The notes under the pieces are model-generated. The model saw only the letters and a program-made list of their open reading frames with translations, had not been told where the DNA came from and ran no database searches. DNA of 64,000 bases from positions 1-64,000 of the forward strand of contig JADLBH010000025.1 of the NCBI GenBank assembly GCA_020847855.1. Direction: 5' to 3'. Made by a program: the position numbers and the translations under genes. This DNA is from Fimbriimonadaceae bacterium (lineage in GTDB: Bacteria > Armatimonadota > Fimbriimonadia > Fimbriimonadales > Fimbriimonadaceae). Position 1 is the first letter of the stretch. Each line of letters begins with the position of its first letter. This document shows, in pieces, positions 1 to 8,236 of this stretch.

Positions 1-375
1 ACGCCCTGAGCGCGGACCGGATCGAGGTCGGGGGAGGCGTGTTCCTGCAGTCGATGGCCGGGGGCACACGGTTCGAGGCGGCAGGGGAGGTGCGGCTCCT
101 CGGGGCCAAGATCGGGGGGCAGCTGAGTTGCACTGGCGGGTCGTTCCAGAACGCGACCGGCGACGCCCTGAGCGCGGACCGGATCGAGGTCGGGGGAGGC
201 GTGTTCCTGCAGTCGGTGGACGGGGGCCCTCGGTTCGAGGCGGCAGGAACAGTGCGGCTCCTCGGGGCCAAGATCGGGGGGGGACTGAGCTGCGTCGGCG
301 GGTCGTTCCAGAACGCGACCGGCTTTGCCCTGACCGCGGACGGGATCGAGGTCGGGGGCGCGGTCTTGGTGCGCC
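1..375 (+). repeat. 162-bp tandem repeats inside the coding region
   Basis: The stretch beginning at base 1 recurs at 163 and, more diverged, at about 325, giving a period of 162 bp (54 codons). The first two copies are almost identical at nucleotide level over their first 50 bases, which suggests recent duplication. More copies probably lie upstream of the window. Confidence 0.85.
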
Positions 376-1226
376 GCGGGTTCGGAGCGTTTCCGTCCTT
401 TGGCGGAAACGTCTCGCTCGTGGCGGCGGAGATCGGGAGCCCTTTCCAGTGGCACGACGTCCGAGGCGTACACGGTGTGGACCTGCGCCACGCGACAGCG
501 ACGACCCTCGATTTGGGCGAGATCCACTACCCCGAGAAGTGGCAGCTGAACGGGTTCCGTTACCAGGGACTCGCCAAACCGGACCAGGCGCCCAAGGCGG
601 AGATGCTCACCCTGCTGCGCGAGTGCGACAAACAACAGTACTTCCCCCAGCCCTACCGCCACCTCTTCCGGACCCTGCGCGACGCGGGCCACGCGAGGGA
701 GGCGACCGAGGTCGCGGTGGCGATGCGCAAAGAGGCCTTCCACCACGAGCGCAAGGAGCTGACGGCTACCAAGCCCCGACTGTGGCGGCAGCGCATCGGG
801 CTCAGCAAGGCCTGGCAAAGGGTCTCGTGGCTGATCGGCTATGGCTATCGGCCCTGGCGGGCGATCGCGATCGCTGGTGCGCTGTGGGCGGTCGGGACCG
901 TCCTGTACACGTTCGCCGCGTTCGGCCCGTTCTCCGAGGTGATGGGGCCGGTCGAGGGGGACTTGCTCGCGGCGGTGCAGGCGAACCCCGGCCATGATTG
1001 GCGGGAGGGCGGCCCTCCGTTCGTCACGGGGCTCTATGCGCTGGACCGGTTCATGCCGGTGGTGGACCTGGGGCAGGCGAGCTTCTTCCGCCCTCGACCC
1101 TCGTCATGGTTCGGTTGGGTGCTCGTGGTGTACGACTGGGTGCTAATCGTGGGCGGGTGGGTGCTCAGCCTCCTCTTCGCGGGGGCGGTCTCGGGCCTGA
1201 TGCGGCGGATTGACAGCGATTCCTAG
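1..1226 (+). CDS. Membrane protein with tandem beta-helix-like repeats (5' end outside window)
   Basis: The reading frame is open from the first codon at base 3, so the true start lies upstream of the window; the GTG at 39 is internal. The N-terminal part is built of near-identical 54-residue repeats (pattern RLLGAKIGG, SFQNATG, ALSADRIEVGGG) rich in Gly and Ala, resembling pentapeptide-like right-handed beta-helix proteins. A linker with GYGYRPWRA leads into a membrane segment (nt about 860-930) and a second long hydrophobic stretch at the C-terminus (nt about 1105-1205). Proteins with this architecture are often named membrane-associated oxidoreductase in databases, but I see no redox motif here. 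Function unknown; probably repeat domain outside the bilayer anchored by the C-terminal helices. Confidence 0.75.
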   Translation, partial: ALSADRIEVGGGVFLQSMAGGTRFEAAGEVRLLGAKIGGQLSCTGGSFQNATGDALSADRIEVGGGVFLQSVDGGPRFEAAGTVRLLGAKIGGGLSCVGGSFQNATGFALTADGIEVGGAVLVRRGFGAFPSFGGNVSLVAAEIGSPFQWHDVRGVHGVDLRHATATTLDLGEIHYPEKWQLNGFRYQGLAKPDQAPKAEMLTLLRECDKQQYFPQPYRHLFRTLRDAGHAREATEVAVAMRKEAFHHERKELTATKPRLWRQRIGLSKAWQRVSWLIGYGYRPWRAIAIAGALWAVGTVLYTFAAFGPFSEVMGPVEGDLLAAVQANPGHDWREGGPPFVTGLYALDRFMPVVDLGQASFFRPRPSSWFGWVLVVYDWVLIVGGWVLSLLFAGAVSGLMRRIDSDS

Positions 1227-1237
1227 TCGGCGGGGCG

Positions 1238-1708
1238 CTAGCCGGTCCAGTGCATCTCCAGGTCGCCGTGGAGGGCCTGTATGTAGTTCAGCTGGGCCGC
1301 GTGGTACATGGTGTGGAGCGCGAGGAACGAGGCGACCTCGTAGGGGGAGCTCGGCCCGCGCGGGGTGGTGAGCTCGGCGAGCGCCCCCTCCCTACCCCTC
1401 GCCTCGACCGCCGCGATCACGGCCTCGCAGGATTCCCGAAGCTCACGGGCGCACGGTTCCTTCGCGCACATCTCAGGCGGCGCGACGACCCAGCCGTCGA
1501 ACTCGAGCGCGGCCTCCTCGCCCGCGATGCGACGGGCCATCGCCCGGTTCACCAGGGCGACCTCGTAGGTGAAGTCGTAGGCCGATCGCGACTTGCCTTG
1601 CCGAAACGCGAGCTGTTCGTCCGACATCGCGGCAAGGTCGTCCAGATAGCGCGCCATCGCGCCCTTCATAAGCTCGATCGCGCGGTCATAATGTTGTAGG
1701 TCTCGCAT
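1238..1708 (-). CDS. DinB-like superfamily protein
   Basis: A 156-residue helical protein. The C-terminal HTMYHAAQLNYIQ segment matches the conserved metal-binding His pattern of the DinB/YfiT four-helix bundle family, whose members are metal-dependent enzymes such as thiol S-transferases or are of unknown function. A possible earlier metal ligand is not obvious. The proposed ATG start (1706-1708) overlaps the start of the divergent lipoprotein gene on the other strand, so one of the two starts may be internal; Met14 is an alternative here. It is convergent with the membrane protein before it (11 bases between stops). A second DinB-like gene occurs at 22199-22630. Confidence 0.75.
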   Translation of the reverse strand: MRDLQHYDRAIELMKGAMARYLDDLAAMSDEQLAFRQGKSRSAYDFTYEVALVNRAMARRIAGEEAALEFDGWVVAPPEMCAKEPCARELRESCEAVIAAVEARGREGALAELTTPRGPSSPYEVASFLALHTMYHAAQLNYIQALHGDLEMHWTG

Positions 1709-2393
1709 GGAATCCTCTGTTCAGGGAGCCAGGTTTGCGCGGTTCGCGCTGGCGATACCCTACCTCTTGCTGGCCGCGGGGTGCGCGTTCTACGAGCCGC
1801 CCCAGACGGTCTACACCGCCCGGCCCGATGAAGTCTTGGCCCAATCCGCCGAGCAGGCGAGCGCTGACGGGACCACGGCCCCGCCTCGCGAGGGCACGCC
1901 AAGGCCGGGCTTGGAGGGCCGCCCTGGTACGGTGCCCAACACCCCAGGGCTAGCCGAACCCGCACCGACGACGGCCAACCCAGGAACCCCGGCACCGCAG
2001 ATGCCGCAGTTCGAGCCCGTCGAGCCCGCGATCTTGCAAGACCGCCTCGCCGCCATCGCCGAAGCCCTCGCGAAGTACACCTCGCAGCACGACGGCAAGC
2101 TTCCGGAGTTTACGAGCGGGGGATCGTTCCGCAGCGCGGTCGTGGCTCTGATGCAGGATGCTTCGGCGTGGCCCGCGGGCACGATGATCGTGCCTCGGGC
2201 GATCTCGGGGATGAAGCTCGACCAAATCCCGAACCGGTCGGAGACTCCCCTGCTCGTGGCAGGCCCCCTAGGAACGGACGGACGGCGCTACGGCATCTTT
2301 GCCGACCTCACGGTGAAAGTAGTGCCCGAGCAGGAGCCGGTCGCCCCACCCAGGCAGCCCTCGGAAGTCCCGCCGACCGGGGTGGACTTCTAG
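1707..2393 (+). CDS. Putative lipoprotein
   Basis: A 228-residue protein with an N-terminal hydrophobic segment ending in the lipobox LLAAGC (Cys about residue 27), so it is probably a lipoprotein. A Pro/Thr-rich low-complexity linker (residues about 60-100) separates it from a C-terminal region of unknown fold (nt 2030-2390) containing the sequence KYTSQHDGKLPEF, reminiscent of the pilin-like/type II secretion pseudopilin-derived segments found in many lipoproteins, but this is weak. The downstream epimerase gene begins 2 bases after its stop, so the two are likely co-transcribed. No function is assigned. Confidence 0.65.
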   Translation: MESSVQGARFARFALAIPYLLLAAGCAFYEPPQTVYTARPDEVLAQSAEQASADGTTAPPREGTPRPGLEGRPGTVPNTPGLAEPAPTTANPGTPAPQMPQFEPVEPAILQDRLAAIAEALAKYTSQHDGKLPEFTSGGSFRSAVVALMQDASAWPAGTMIVPRAISGMKLDQIPNRSETPLLVAGPLGTDGRRYGIFADLTVKVVPEQEPVAPPRQPSEVPPTGVDF

Positions 2394-2395
2394 AC

Positions 2396-3286
2396 TTGAA
2401 GGTACTCGTCCTCGGCGGCACTCGATTCGTCGGGCGGGCGATGGTCGAGGCGCTGCTCGGTGCTGGCCACGAGGTCGCGCTGTTCCATCGGGGCCAGAGC
2501 GGGCCAGGGCTGTTCCCAGAGTGCGAGCACATCCTCGGCGACCGGCGGGAATCGCTGGGCAAGCTGGCGGACCGGTCATGGGACGCGGTCTTCGACGTTT
2601 GCGCCTACATCCCGCGGGAAGCCCGCATGGCGGGCGAAGCGCTGGCGGCGGGCTCGAGCTGGTGCCTCCTCGTCTCAACGATCTCAGTCTATGATAACAC
2701 CGGCGGACCCGGGCCAAACGAGTCGGCGGCGGTCCTGTCGCTTGACGACCCGGCGACCGAGACCGTGGACGCGGAGACCTACGGCGGGCTGAAGGCGCTG
2801 GTGGAAGCGGAGGCGCACGAGGCGTGGGGCGATCGGCTTGCCGTGGTGCGTCCGGGGATCGTCGCAGGACCGAACGACCCGACAGACCGGTTCACCTATT
2901 GGGCGACGCGATCCGGGCCGACGCGGGTGCCGCCCAGGCTCGAGCAGCCGGTCCAGGCGATTGATGCCCGCGACCTTGCGCGGCTGTGCCTCCTGCTTGC
3001 CGAGGGGCGGATTTCGGGGACTTTCAACGCCTGCGGGGAGCAGACCACACTCGGAGGGATGCTCGCGTCGTGTGGGGTCGAACCGGTCGAGGACGCAGCG
3101 GCATGGGAGCTTGGCCTGCCGCTGGTATTGCCCGCGGACGGTTCGAGCGACTTCCTGTTCCGTTGCCCGTCCGACAGGGCCCGGGCGCACGGACTGGCCA
3201 ACCGCCCGCTCGCCGAGACCGCGGCCGATACCAGGGCTTGGTGGGAATCGCAGGGCCGCCCTCCGCTAAAGACCGAGCCCGCCTAG
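2396..3286 (+). CDS. NAD-dependent epimerase/dehydratase family protein
   Basis: A 296-residue short-chain dehydrogenase of the extended type. I place the start at TTG 2396, directly before the Rossmann motif VLGGTRFVGR (GxxxxxG) at residues 4-13; the longer upstream frame overlaps the lipoprotein. A Ser-Thr-Ile-Ser-Val-Tyr segment followed by a Tyr-Gly-Gly-Leu-Lys pair (YxxxK) forms the expected catalytic Tyr/Lys. These enzymes modify nucleotide sugars or related substrates with NAD(P), but the substrate cannot be told. Its stop codon is shared (CTAG at 3283-3286) with the convergent gene. Confidence 0.8.
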   Translation: MKVLVLGGTRFVGRAMVEALLGAGHEVALFHRGQSGPGLFPECEHILGDRRESLGKLADRSWDAVFDVCAYIPREARMAGEALAAGSSWCLLVSTISVYDNTGGPGPNESAAVLSLDDPATETVDAETYGGLKALVEAEAHEAWGDRLAVVRPGIVAGPNDPTDRFTYWATRSGPTRVPPRLEQPVQAIDARDLARLCLLLAEGRISGTFNACGEQTTLGGMLASCGVEPVEDAAAWELGLPLVLPADGSSDFLFRCPSDRARAHGLANRPLAETAADTRAWWESQGRPPLKTEPA

Positions 3287-5757
3287 GGTCCGGCCGCCAG
3301 GAGGTCGGCCCGCCTCGCCTGCCAAATGCCTCGGCCGAACGTCCCGACCGAGACGACGTTGCTCCCGGAGATCACTTGAATGTCGTTGACCACGGTCGTC
3401 GGCAGGTTCTTGCGTACGGACTTATAGGTTACGCCCGAATCCTGGGTCACATAGACTCCGAGATCGTTCGCGACCCACCACTCCTTTACCGACTTTGGCC
3501 AGAACTTGAGCGCGTTGACAGGGAGTTTCGGCAGGTCGCCGGTGACGTCTACCCATTTCCGTTGGGCCTCGGCTTTCGTGACATCGTCGCACACGAAGAT
3601 CCGCTTGGTTACGCGGTCGCGGTCTTGTCCCCCGAGAGCGACAAGCACCCGCTTGTGGTTGAGGGGATCCACCGCGATCGAGGTGACAGGCAGGCCCGCC
3701 GCGTTATCAATCGCCGGCGCCCCTTTGTCAATCCGCACCTGGGCTCCGTCGAGGTTCGGGAAGTCGCCCAGTTTGAACTTGGTGAGCCAGACCTGGCCGT
3801 CGAAGGCCCCGCTGTACACGAAGTAGCTGGGGATACGATCGTTCGTGGGCGAAGTGGCAAGGCACACGACCCTGCCCATCGAGACTGCGCCAGGCACGAC
3901 CGCCCACGCCGCGGTGCTGAACCGGAAGTAGCGCAAGCGTTCGAACGCCGTGTAGACAATGCCGGACGACCACGAGTCGAACAGGATGGGCGGGAAGATT
4001 ACGGAGCTGTCCCCTTCGCGCGGGCATGGCGATTCAAGGCGCGGGTTCTCCTTCCAGTCGTCCGAGGTGTAGAAGAAGCTGAGGCTGCGCCCAGGCAGCG
4101 CATATCCCGCGGCCGCTTGGCGCTTCGTGTCGTGCTTGCTGATGTCTACCCACCCTCCGTCCCCTAGCGAGCATGGGTTCGACCAGTTCTTGTTGGCACC
4201 GAACGAGGCGCCGAGCGCGAATGGAGTGCAGTTGTCTTGCGCCCCACCCAGCAGCTTGCCGTGGTCGGCTCCGCCCACGGCGATGTGATAGAACTGGGTC
4301 AACCCGAGCTTCGGGTCGTTCTCGCGCGTCATGTAGTTCTCGATGGTGGGCCGGAATCGGTTGTCGAACGTGACGCGGTAGATCCCGCCGTCCGACCCGA
4401 TGTAGGCGACGTTCGTCGCGGTCGGGCTGAACGTAGCGGCTTGGAAGTCGCGGTGGATCACGCTCGCCGGGGTGTCGTCGCCGCTGAACTCCTTCCATTT
4501 GCTGGCCGCTTGGTCTTCCAGGACAAAGACCTGGACGCCGCCGGCGATCACGATGTCGAGGTCCTTGCCGTCGTCGGCTTTGACCGAGCCGACGGCGAGC
4601 AGCCAGTTGTAGTAGTGCTGGTTCCAGGCTTCGGGCCCGATGTCGCCCGTGACTTCGGTCCAGCCGGCCTTGGTCTTGCCAGCCTCGTCGCTGCGCCAGA
4701 TCTTCTTGTCTCGAAAGGACATGAGGTAGACGGTGTCAGGCTTGGTTGGGGAAGCCTCGACGAGGTAGGCGTGGGTCCCGCCTGCCGCTGTGGCGGGGGT
4801 CGCGAGCTTTTGCCAGGTCTTCCCGTCGTCCCGCGAGCGTCGCAGGTCGCTGGAGTTGAGGGAAGTCGCGTAGTAGTACCGTCGGCCGGTTGCGGCGCTG
4901 AGCGCCCCCGTGGCCAGGTCGAAGAAGTTCTCCTCGTCGGCGACCGCGCGCTTCCACGCTGTCCCGTCGTAGCGCCAGAGCCCGTTGGGGTTCTTGCCGC
5001 TAGCGAGCGCGTTGCCGTGGCATACGGCGGCGAGGGCCCCTTCGGCGTCTTGCAAGGGCGCGATGGCGTTGACATGGCCTCCGTGCCGGATCGTCTCGCC
5101 CGCCGCGGTCAAAGTACCGAACTCGGCGTTCCCGGTTTGCGCCCAAGTCCCCGCAGTCTTGTCGAAGATGTAGACCCCGGACGTACCGAACGTGTTTCCT
5201 GGGATGAAGAACGGTCCGATACTCTGGGCGTTGTGCGCATCGCCCGTCCCAAGGTAAAGGCGGTTGCCTTTGCCTGCCAGCGAACCCACCATAAGCATGG
5301 GGAAGAGCTGGTCTGCGAAGGGGGTCCAGACCGTGTTTTGCGTGCCGCGCCAAACGCCGCCAAACGACCCTCCGAGATAGACGGTCGGGTTCGCCCCTGG
5401 CTCGACGGAGATTCCGTTGACCCGGCCCGAGATCGGCTTCGTGCCGTAATAGTTCGCGCTCGGGACGTTGAGGTTTTTCGGGCCTGCGTAGACCCAAGCG
5501 TCGGCTTGGGGCTGCGCCACGAACGAGCCTGCCCGCGGCGGCGACTCGGCCCTCCACGCGTCCAGGATCTGGCCGTAGTCTACGACGCCGCGCTTGTCAC
5601 CCCGGAGCGACAGCCAGTACTGAAGCCCGTCTTGCGCGGTGGGGCCGGCATGGACAGTCGGCGAGGGAGCAACCGTCGGGGCACGCGGGACGGCGAGCCA
5701 CACAGCGCCCGCCAGAGCGACCGCTGCGCCAAGGGCTATCCACTTGGTGTTCCTCAC
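3283..5757 (-). CDS. Large secreted BNR/sialidase-like repeat protein
   Basis: An 824-residue protein with an N-terminal membrane/signal segment (residues 6-25) and GTG start. The segment GRVNGISVEP...VYLGGSFGGVWR (residues about 105-140) is typical of WD40/YVTN/BNR-like beta-propeller proteins of the VPS10/sialidase type, and SDGG/DDGKTW-type Asp-box-like pieces (SRDDGKTW, DSGVTY) recur through the protein. Such propellers may bind or cleave glycans or be structural; no catalytic site is visible. It follows the PEP-CTERM gene with no gap (stop 5758 next to start 5757), so the two are probably one operon encoding envelope or extracellular proteins. Confidence 0.75.
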   Translation of the reverse strand: MRNTKWIALGAAVALAGAVWLAVPRAPTVAPSPTVHAGPTAQDGLQYWLSLRGDKRGVVDYGQILDAWRAESPPRAGSFVAQPQADAWVYAGPKNLNVPSANYYGTKPISGRVNGISVEPGANPTVYLGGSFGGVWRGTQNTVWTPFADQLFPMLMVGSLAGKGNRLYLGTGDAHNAQSIGPFFIPGNTFGTSGVYIFDKTAGTWAQTGNAEFGTLTAAGETIRHGGHVNAIAPLQDAEGALAAVCHGNALASGKNPNGLWRYDGTAWKRAVADEENFFDLATGALSAATGRRYYYATSLNSSDLRRSRDDGKTWQKLATPATAAGGTHAYLVEASPTKPDTVYLMSFRDKKIWRSDEAGKTKAGWTEVTGDIGPEAWNQHYYNWLLAVGSVKADDGKDLDIVIAGGVQVFVLEDQAASKWKEFSGDDTPASVIHRDFQAATFSPTATNVAYIGSDGGIYRVTFDNRFRPTIENYMTRENDPKLGLTQFYHIAVGGADHGKLLGGAQDNCTPFALGASFGANKNWSNPCSLGDGGWVDISKHDTKRQAAAGYALPGRSLSFFYTSDDWKENPRLESPCPREGDSSVIFPPILFDSWSSGIVYTAFERLRYFRFSTAAWAVVPGAVSMGRVVCLATSPTNDRIPSYFVYSGAFDGQVWLTKFKLGDFPNLDGAQVRIDKGAPAIDNAAGLPVTSIAVDPLNHKRVLVALGGQDRDRVTKRIFVCDDVTKAEAQRKWVDVTGDLPKLPVNALKFWPKSVKEWWVANDLGVYVTQDSGVTYKSVRKNLPTTVVNDIQVISGSNVVSVGTFGRGIWQARRADLLAAGP

Positions 5758-6612
5758 TTACTTCCTCCTGCGAACGACGAGGAGCAGAAGTGCCCCGAGC
5801 GAGGCAAGCAATGCGGGCTCGGGTGCGGCGAGGCCGCTGAAGCCGGAGCCGCCGATACCGTTGAATACGCCGATCTGCGCGGGCATATGGAGCGTCCCTT
5901 GGATTGTCGCGCTGTAGAGGGAGTTGGAGCCCGCGATCACGCTCCCCGGGCCGCCGGTCGCGATGTAGACCGTGCCGTCGTCGGCTTGGGCCATGCCTCC
6001 TACCTCGCCTACGGCGCCCGGCCATAGGTCGGCTTGGACCACGGTCCCGCTTCCCGCATCCACGTGCTGAACCCTCCCGGATTCCCGGTCGAGGCCGAAC
6101 AGCACCTCGGCGTCGGTCGTGCCGAGGGTCCAGCCGTTGATGTCGTAGTCGCCCGAGAGTGTCCTTTTGTCGGACACTGCGCCGGTTCGCACGTCGAGCT
6201 TGAACATCCCAGGGTCGCCGGCATCGAGCAGGCCGGAGCACCAATATTCGTAGCTGTTGGGTGCGGTCGGGGCCATTGCGCCCTCGAACACGAACGTCCC
6301 GGCATCGAGGCCAAGGGGCCGGATCTCCGTCGCGCCCGCCGTCTCAGGGTTGATTTTGTAGGTCTTCGCGGCGGTCCCGGTCGAAAAGCCGTACAGGAAC
6401 CCGTCGGGGCCCATCTGGATGTCCGCCATGAACGGGATCCGCGTCGCGCCGATGCGGGTGACAGCAGCATTCGAGGGGTCAATCCTGTAGAGGTCGCCGT
6501 TATCCCACAAGATCCCATAGAGGTGTTGAGAAGCTGCGGCCAACGGGATCGCGAGCAGCGTTGCTGCGGCTCCTAGGCGAAGCACTTTTCGGGAGGCGAG
6601 TCGGTAACGCAT
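5758..6612 (-). CDS. PEP-CTERM sorting domain protein
   Basis: A 284-residue secreted protein: signal peptide (residues 1-27, AAAS cleavage region), a beta-rich region with WD/NHL-like repeats (MGPDGFLYGFS, MAQADDGTVYIATGG), and the C-terminal AAPEPALL - hydrophobic helix - RRRK tail that defines PEP-CTERM proteins. These are recognised by an exosortase (EpsH/XrtA type) and placed in the envelope or exopolysaccharide; no exosortase is in this window. The upstream sequence has a purine-rich AAGGCAGG just before the ATG and a TAGGAT hexamer at plus-strand 6631-6636. First gene of a pair with the BNR protein. Confidence 0.85.
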   Translation of the reverse strand: MRYRLASRKVLRLGAAATLLAIPLAAASQHLYGILWDNGDLYRIDPSNAAVTRIGATRIPFMADIQMGPDGFLYGFSTGTAAKTYKINPETAGATEIRPLGLDAGTFVFEGAMAPTAPNSYEYWCSGLLDAGDPGMFKLDVRTGAVSDKRTLSGDYDINGWTLGTTDAEVLFGLDRESGRVQHVDAGSGTVVQADLWPGAVGEVGGMAQADDGTVYIATGGPGSVIAGSNSLYSATIQGTLHMPAQIGVFNGIGGSGFSGLAAPEPALLASLGALLLLVVRRRK

Positions 6613-6696
6613 CGTCCTGCCTTCTAACAGATCCTACCACGCTAGTAGTGTTACTGCTATCGAATGTGGATTTCTTAGCCAGTGTTTCGTTTTCGA

Positions 6697-6900
6697 CTAC
6701 TTGGCAGGAGAAGCCCAGCACTTGCGCATCAAGATGCCGATCACGATGGTCATCAGGCTGCCCTTGGGCACGTGCTCTGCGTTCGTCAGCATGACTACGG
6801 CGAGCGAACCGGAGACGCAGAACCAAATCAGATCCCGTAGCTTGGCGGGAGACTGTCTAGCTGACGATCCCCAGCGGCTTCGCCGTCTTCCACCCGCCAC
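6697..6900 (-). CDS. Possible small membrane protein (hypothetical)
   Basis: A 67-codon frame in the gap between the PEP-CTERM gene and the GH109-like gene, overlapping the end of the latter by 44 bases. It contains one or two hydrophobic segments (around FCVSGSLAVVML and LMTIVIGILM) and ends CWASPAK. The overlap makes the listed start doubtful and no better start or ribosome site is visible; Met37 would remove the first helix. Included because the 245-base gap otherwise holds nothing and the sequence looks protein-like; it may be spurious. Confidence 0.3.
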   Translation of the reverse strand: MAGGRRRSRWGSSARQSPAKLRDLIWFCVSGSLAVVMLTNAEHVPKGSLMTIVIGILMRKCWASPAK

Positions 6901-8230
6901 GGGTGAAGTCGGGCACGTCCACGCTGCGACCCCGCGAGGCCACAGAGACCTCGCTCAGGGTGCCGACCGAGGTCCATGCGGCCCCATCGTAGACGCTCTG
7001 GTCGAGTGGCAAGCCCTCGCGCAGGCACTGCACCGCGCGCCACCACATGACGAAGTCCATGCCACCGTGCCCGGAGCCCTTGGCGAGCTCGCCGACCTTG
7101 GCCCAAAGCGGGTGCTCGTAGCGCTCGTAGAACGCTTTGAGCTCATCGCCTTCCTGCCACTGGTCGGTCGAGGGCGAGCGGCCCTCGATGACGCACCGGT
7201 TCGGGAAGCCGCCCCAGACTCCCTTGGTGCCTTGGAGCAGATTGAGGCGGTTATAGGGCCGCGGGAGCTGCTCGTCCCACTGCACCATGAGCGTGCGCCC
7301 TCGGACGGTGCGGACGATGGTCGTATTGATGTCGCCGCAGACGAAGGGCTTTTGGTTCCACTTGTGCTCCGGCGGAAAGTGCTCCTTAGCATAGGCTGCC
7401 CGTGCCCGACTGTTCGAGCTCACCGAGGAGAGGAAGTCGAAGCGGTCGCCCCGGTTGATGTCCATGTATTGAGCGACCGGACCGAGGCCGTGGGTCGGGT
7501 AGAGGTTGCCGTTTCGCTTCTGGTAGTGGACCGTGCGCCAGGAGCCGGTGCCTCGCTCGACCTCGTTCATCTGGCCCCGCAGGTCGTGGATGTAGGCTCC
7601 TTCCCCGTGGAGGATCTCGCCGAAGACGCCGTGGGCCACCATATTGAGCACGAGCAACTCCTCGCGCCCGTAGCAGACGTTCTCCAGCATCATGCATTGC
7701 TTTTGCGTCCGTTCCGCGGTGTCCACGATGTCCCAGCACTGGTCGGTCGTCATCGCCATCGGGACTTCGACGAAGGCGTGCTTGCCCGCCTTCATGGCGG
7801 CAATCGCCATGCGAGAGTGCTCCTCCCAGGGCGTGGCGATCACGACCGCGTCCAAGTCGTCGCGGTCCAGCATCTTCAGGAAGTGGTCCTTGCCTTGGGT
7901 GAAGATCTCGGGGCTGGGTCTTCCCGCGTCCGTACACTGTTTGGCGGCGCGGGCAGCCCAGTCCGGATAGAGGTCACAGATCGCCTTGATCTCCACGCCG
8001 TCGAGCTTGAGGAGGTCGCCCACGTGCCCGCTTCCCCGAGCCCCGACGCCGATCATGCCGAACCGAACTTTGCTCATGGGGGCGGTCGCGAAGGCATCGA
8101 GCGACTTTGCGCCCCGTGGTCGGGCCCGCTCTTGGGGCAAGGCGGCGGCTGCAATCGGCAGGGAGAGAGAGATGCCTGCGCTCGCTGCGCGGCCCAAGAA
8201 CTGTCTGCGATCCATATCTGAGGACATCAC
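6857..8230 (-). CDS. GH109-type Gfo/Idh/MocA oxidoreductase-like glycosidase
   Basis: A 457-residue protein (or 456 from ATG 8227) with a Tat-type signal (DRRQFLGRAA) and a Rossmann domain (GMIGVGARGSGH). The segments EVPMAM, LENVCYGREELLVLNMV and GNLYPTHGLGPVAQYMDINRG match my recollection of glycoside hydrolase family 109, NAD-dependent alpha-N-acetylgalactosaminidases that use a hydride-transfer mechanism; the PTHG His is a likely active-site residue. It would act on a GalNAc- or related glycan outside the cytoplasm. It lies 6 bases after the dop-like gene on the same strand, so the two are probably co-transcribed. Confidence 0.8.
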   Translation of the reverse strand: MMSSDMDRRQFLGRAASAGISLSLPIAAAALPQERARPRGAKSLDAFATAPMSKVRFGMIGVGARGSGHVGDLLKLDGVEIKAICDLYPDWAARAAKQCTDAGRPSPEIFTQGKDHFLKMLDRDDLDAVVIATPWEEHSRMAIAAMKAGKHAFVEVPMAMTTDQCWDIVDTAERTQKQCMMLENVCYGREELLVLNMVAHGVFGEILHGEGAYIHDLRGQMNEVERGTGSWRTVHYQKRNGNLYPTHGLGPVAQYMDINRGDRFDFLSSVSSNSRARAAYAKEHFPPEHKWNQKPFVCGDINTTIVRTVRGRTLMVQWDEQLPRPYNRLNLLQGTKGVWGGFPNRCVIEGRSPSTDQWQEGDELKAFYERYEHPLWAKVGELAKGSGHGGMDFVMWWRAVQCLREGLPLDQSVYDGAAWTSVGTLSEVSVASRGRSVDVPDFTRGGWKTAKPLGIVS

Positions 8231-8236
8231 ACCATG

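Noticed and set aside
4237-6027. Long plus-strand frame (596 codons) opposite the BNR and PEP-CTERM genes
   Set aside because: It is antisense to two genes with clear signal, propeller and PEP-CTERM features; its translation is Arg/Gly/Pro/Val-rich without domains, as expected for a shadow in high-GC DNA.
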